Of a stretch of DNA of 6,082 bases, positions 5,404-6,082 are shown piece after piece. How positions within the stretch are numbered: the first letter of the stretch is position 1; each line of letters begins with the position of its first letter. This DNA comes from Prevotella sp. GTDB taxonomy: Bacteria; Bacteroidota; Bacteroidia; Bacteroidales; Bacteroidaceae. The notes under the pieces were generated by a model. It did not search any database and had not been told where the DNA came from. It was given only the letters and a program-made list of their open reading frames with translations. Location of the stretch: assembly GCA_017442765.1 (NCBI GenBank), contig JAFRZC010000022.1, positions 1 through 6,082 of the forward strand, written 5' to 3'. Both the position numbers and the translations under genes were made by a program.

Positions 5404-5430
5404 CATTGTTGGTTGCCCTTTTTAAAACAC

Positions 5431-5664
5431 TTACGCCGCCACGCCCAGCTCGTAGAGCCTTTCGGGGGCGATGTCGGCACCGTTCTTCCAGAAGATGGTC
5501 TGGTCGAGGCCGAACTGGATGAACTCGTTCTTGTCCCGCAGTTCCTCGAAAGCAGGATAGACAAGCAAAGGCGTGAGGTCAACCTTGCGGCGCTCGCCCG
5601 TGCTGAACGTACAGAGCAACGTGTAGTCGCCCAGGTACTCTACATCTGTAATCGTCAGTAACAT
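5431..5664 (-). CDS. DUF2442 family protein, 77 aa
   Basis: Small single-domain protein matching the DUF2442 pattern as I recall it: ITDVEYLGDYTLLCTFSTGE (residues 5-24), KVDLTPLL (27-34), FEELRD (39-44), FIQFGLD, then the family's signature FWKNGADIAPERLYE (58-72). Its biochemical function is not established. The gene follows the DUF4160 gene with 12 nt between stop and start, and this two-gene pairing is common in bacteria, often discussed as toxin-antitoxin-like. It has an unusually strong Shine-Dalgarno sequence for this lineage (5671-5678). The length is normal and the gene looks intact. It is followed by a stem-loop terminator. Confidence 0.85.
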   Translation of the reverse strand: MLLTITDVEYLGDYTLLCTFSTGERRKVDLTPLLVYPAFEELRDKNEFIQFGLDQTIFWKNGADIAPERLYELGVAA

Positions 5665-5670
5665 AATCTG

Positions 5671-5678
5671 TCCTCCTT
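5671..5678 (-). promoter_or_regulatory. Strong Shine-Dalgarno site (AAGGAGGA) for the DUF2442 gene
   Basis: On the minus strand AAGGAGGA overlaps the TAA stop of the DUF4160 gene and places AGGAGG 7 nt before the ATG at 5664. It is the only near-perfect ribosome site in the window. Bacteroidetes generally make little use of such sites, so it may set a high ratio of the second protein or couple its translation to the first. Confidence 0.7.
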
Positions 5679-5925
5679 ATTTTATTTTGGTTATTTTCTC
5701 TCCGCGCTGAGCCTTGCCCCAGAGTTCCATCAGCTCTGCCTCGTGCTCGTCGATGAAGTCGTTGATAATCTTGACGGTCTTCGAGCGAGCCTTGCCCTCG
5801 ATGATGCGGTCCTGGATGGTGATGGAGAAGTTGTCCGTGCCGCTCCGCACGTGGATGTGCGGCGGATTGTGGTCGAAGGCGTAGATGTAAATCAGGATGC
5901 CCTGTATGATGAATATCGAACCCAT
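5677..5925 (-). CDS. DUF4160 family protein, 82 aa
   Basis: Small protein matching DUF4160: a start of the form GSIFIIQGILIYIYAFDHNPPHIHV, in which HNPPHIHV (19-26) is the family signature, with H19, H23 and H25 as candidate metal or catalytic residues. Then come a strand region (FSITIQD), a basic stretch (GKARSKTVKI) and a C-terminal helix (DFIDEHEAELMELWGKA), ending in a lysine-rich tail. No biochemical activity is established for the family to my knowledge. It is first in an operon with DUF2442, whose ribosome site overlaps its stop codon. This fixed pairing suggests that the two proteins act together, perhaps as a toxin-antitoxin-like module, which is an inference from context. The start at 5925 lies 30 nt after a TACCTTTG promoter box. 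Confidence 0.87.
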   Translation of the reverse strand: MGSIFIIQGILIYIYAFDHNPPHIHVRSGTDNFSITIQDRIIEGKARSKTVKIINDFIDEHEAELMELWGKAQRGEKITKIK

Positions 5926-5955
5926 GCGTTTGAGTGTTTTAATGTTCTATGGCCG

Positions 5956-5963
5956 CAAAGGTA
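5956..5963 (-). promoter_or_regulatory. -7 promoter box (TACCTTTG) for the DUF4160/DUF2442 operon
   Basis: Minus-strand TACCTTTG is an exact TAnnTTTG match, 30 nt before the ATG at 5925. An ATTG, one mismatch from the -33 TTTG, lies 18 nt further upstream, close to the usual spacing. The box belongs to a 19-bp element identical to that before the R-M operon. Confidence 0.65.
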
Positions 5964-5974
5964 CAAAGAATTTC
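5956..5974 (-). repeat. 19-bp promoter repeat, copy 2 (DUF4160/DUF2442 operon)
   Basis: Exact second copy of the element at 1647-1665, in the same orientation relative to its operon. It is followed by TGAATT where copy 1 has CGGAATT. Confidence 0.7.
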
Positions 5975-6016
5975 TGAATTACAATGCGCTGATGTCGTTA
6001 AATATGCGAAAAAGCG

Positions 6017-6038
6017 GGCGAAAGTGCTGCTTTTCGCC
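6017..6038 (-). terminator. Possible terminator of a gene beyond the right edge
   Basis: GGCGAAA (6017-6023) and TTTCGCC (6032-6038) form a 7-bp stem with an 8-nt loop. On the minus strand it is followed two bases later by CTTTTTCGC. An alternative 5' arm GCGAAAA (6007-6013) can pair with TTTTCGC (6031-6037), so two foldings compete. It could end a minus-strand transcript coming from outside the window. The 157 nt from 5926 to 6082 otherwise hold only the promoter and a short tandem repeat. Confidence 0.35.
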
Positions 6039-6049
6039 ACCTCCGTCCG

Positions 6050-6067
6050 AGCAATCAGAGCAATCAG
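6050..6067. repeat. Two tandem copies of AGCAATCAG
   Basis: AGCAATCAG at 6050-6058 is repeated directly at 6059-6067. It is a two-copy 9-bp repeat in non-coding DNA near the window edge. No function is suggested by the sequence seen here; further copies could lie outside. Confidence 0.6.
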
Positions 6068-6082
6068 GGGGACGGGTTTGAA

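Noticed and set aside
1..6082. Apparent lack of GATATC in the window
   Set aside because: I saw none by eye, but only one or two are expected by chance in 6 kb, so absence says nothing about site avoidance.
1..6082. tRNA, rRNA, CRISPR repeats, insertion sequences, integrase
   Set aside because: Looked for on both strands. No cloverleaf-like segment, regularly spaced repeat or transposase/integrase motif was found.

Overview
The window looks like a piece of a Bacteroidales chromosome, most likely Prevotella/Segatella-like. Four minus-strand leaders carry the Bacteroidetes -7 box TAnnTTTG (TACCTTTG or TAACTTTG), and a fifth, weaker candidate lies on the plus strand. Most genes lack a strong Shine-Dalgarno sequence, and the gene families (stand-alone TonB C-terminal protein, PstS-like lipoprotein, TPR protein, PIN toxin pair, DUF4160/DUF2442 pair) are common in that order. 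The genus is an inference from style, not from a marker gene. Every well-supported gene is on the minus strand, so the region reads from right to left.

Right to left: (i) 6082-5926 is non-coding, with a hairpin, a short tandem repeat and a promoter. (ii) 5925-5431 is a two-gene operon of small proteins, DUF4160 then DUF2442, closed by a strong stem-loop at 5368-5403. (iii) 5345-3915 holds a PstS-like lipoprotein followed 9 nt (or 3 nt) later by a secreted TonB C-terminal domain protein. (iv) 3738-2653 is a secreted TPR protein with its own promoter. These last three resemble the tail of the exbB-exbD-tonB-pstS-TPR cluster I recall from Bacteroides/Prevotella, but without exbB or exbD here. 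(v) 2528-1905 is a type II toxin-antitoxin pair, antitoxin then PIN toxin with a 4-nt ATGA overlap. The toxin has a one-base insertion near its start that separates the catalytic N-terminus from the rest. (vi) 1697-1876, plus strand, is a small divergent ORF of unknown function. (vii) 1622-1 is a restriction-modification operon: an EcoRV-like endonuclease, then 3 nt later a D12-class adenine methyltransferase resembling M.EcoRV, cut off by the window edge.

The main discovery is the EcoRV-type R-M system. Both proteins match recalled EcoRV and M.EcoRV motifs along most of their length, including the PD...DxK catalytic core and the base-reading loops. One glycine of the endonuclease recognition loop (EcoRV Gly184) is replaced by Tyr and Thr187 by Arg, so the exact specificity is open. 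The R gene precedes M with no visible controller gene. Its promoter shares a 19-bp exact element with the promoter of the DUF4160/DUF2442 operon 4.3 kb away.

Nothing here is clearly a wholly new system. The R-M operon, the broken PIN toxin and the small divergent ORF are the parts most worth following up. No tRNA, rRNA, CRISPR array, integrase or transposase is visible.
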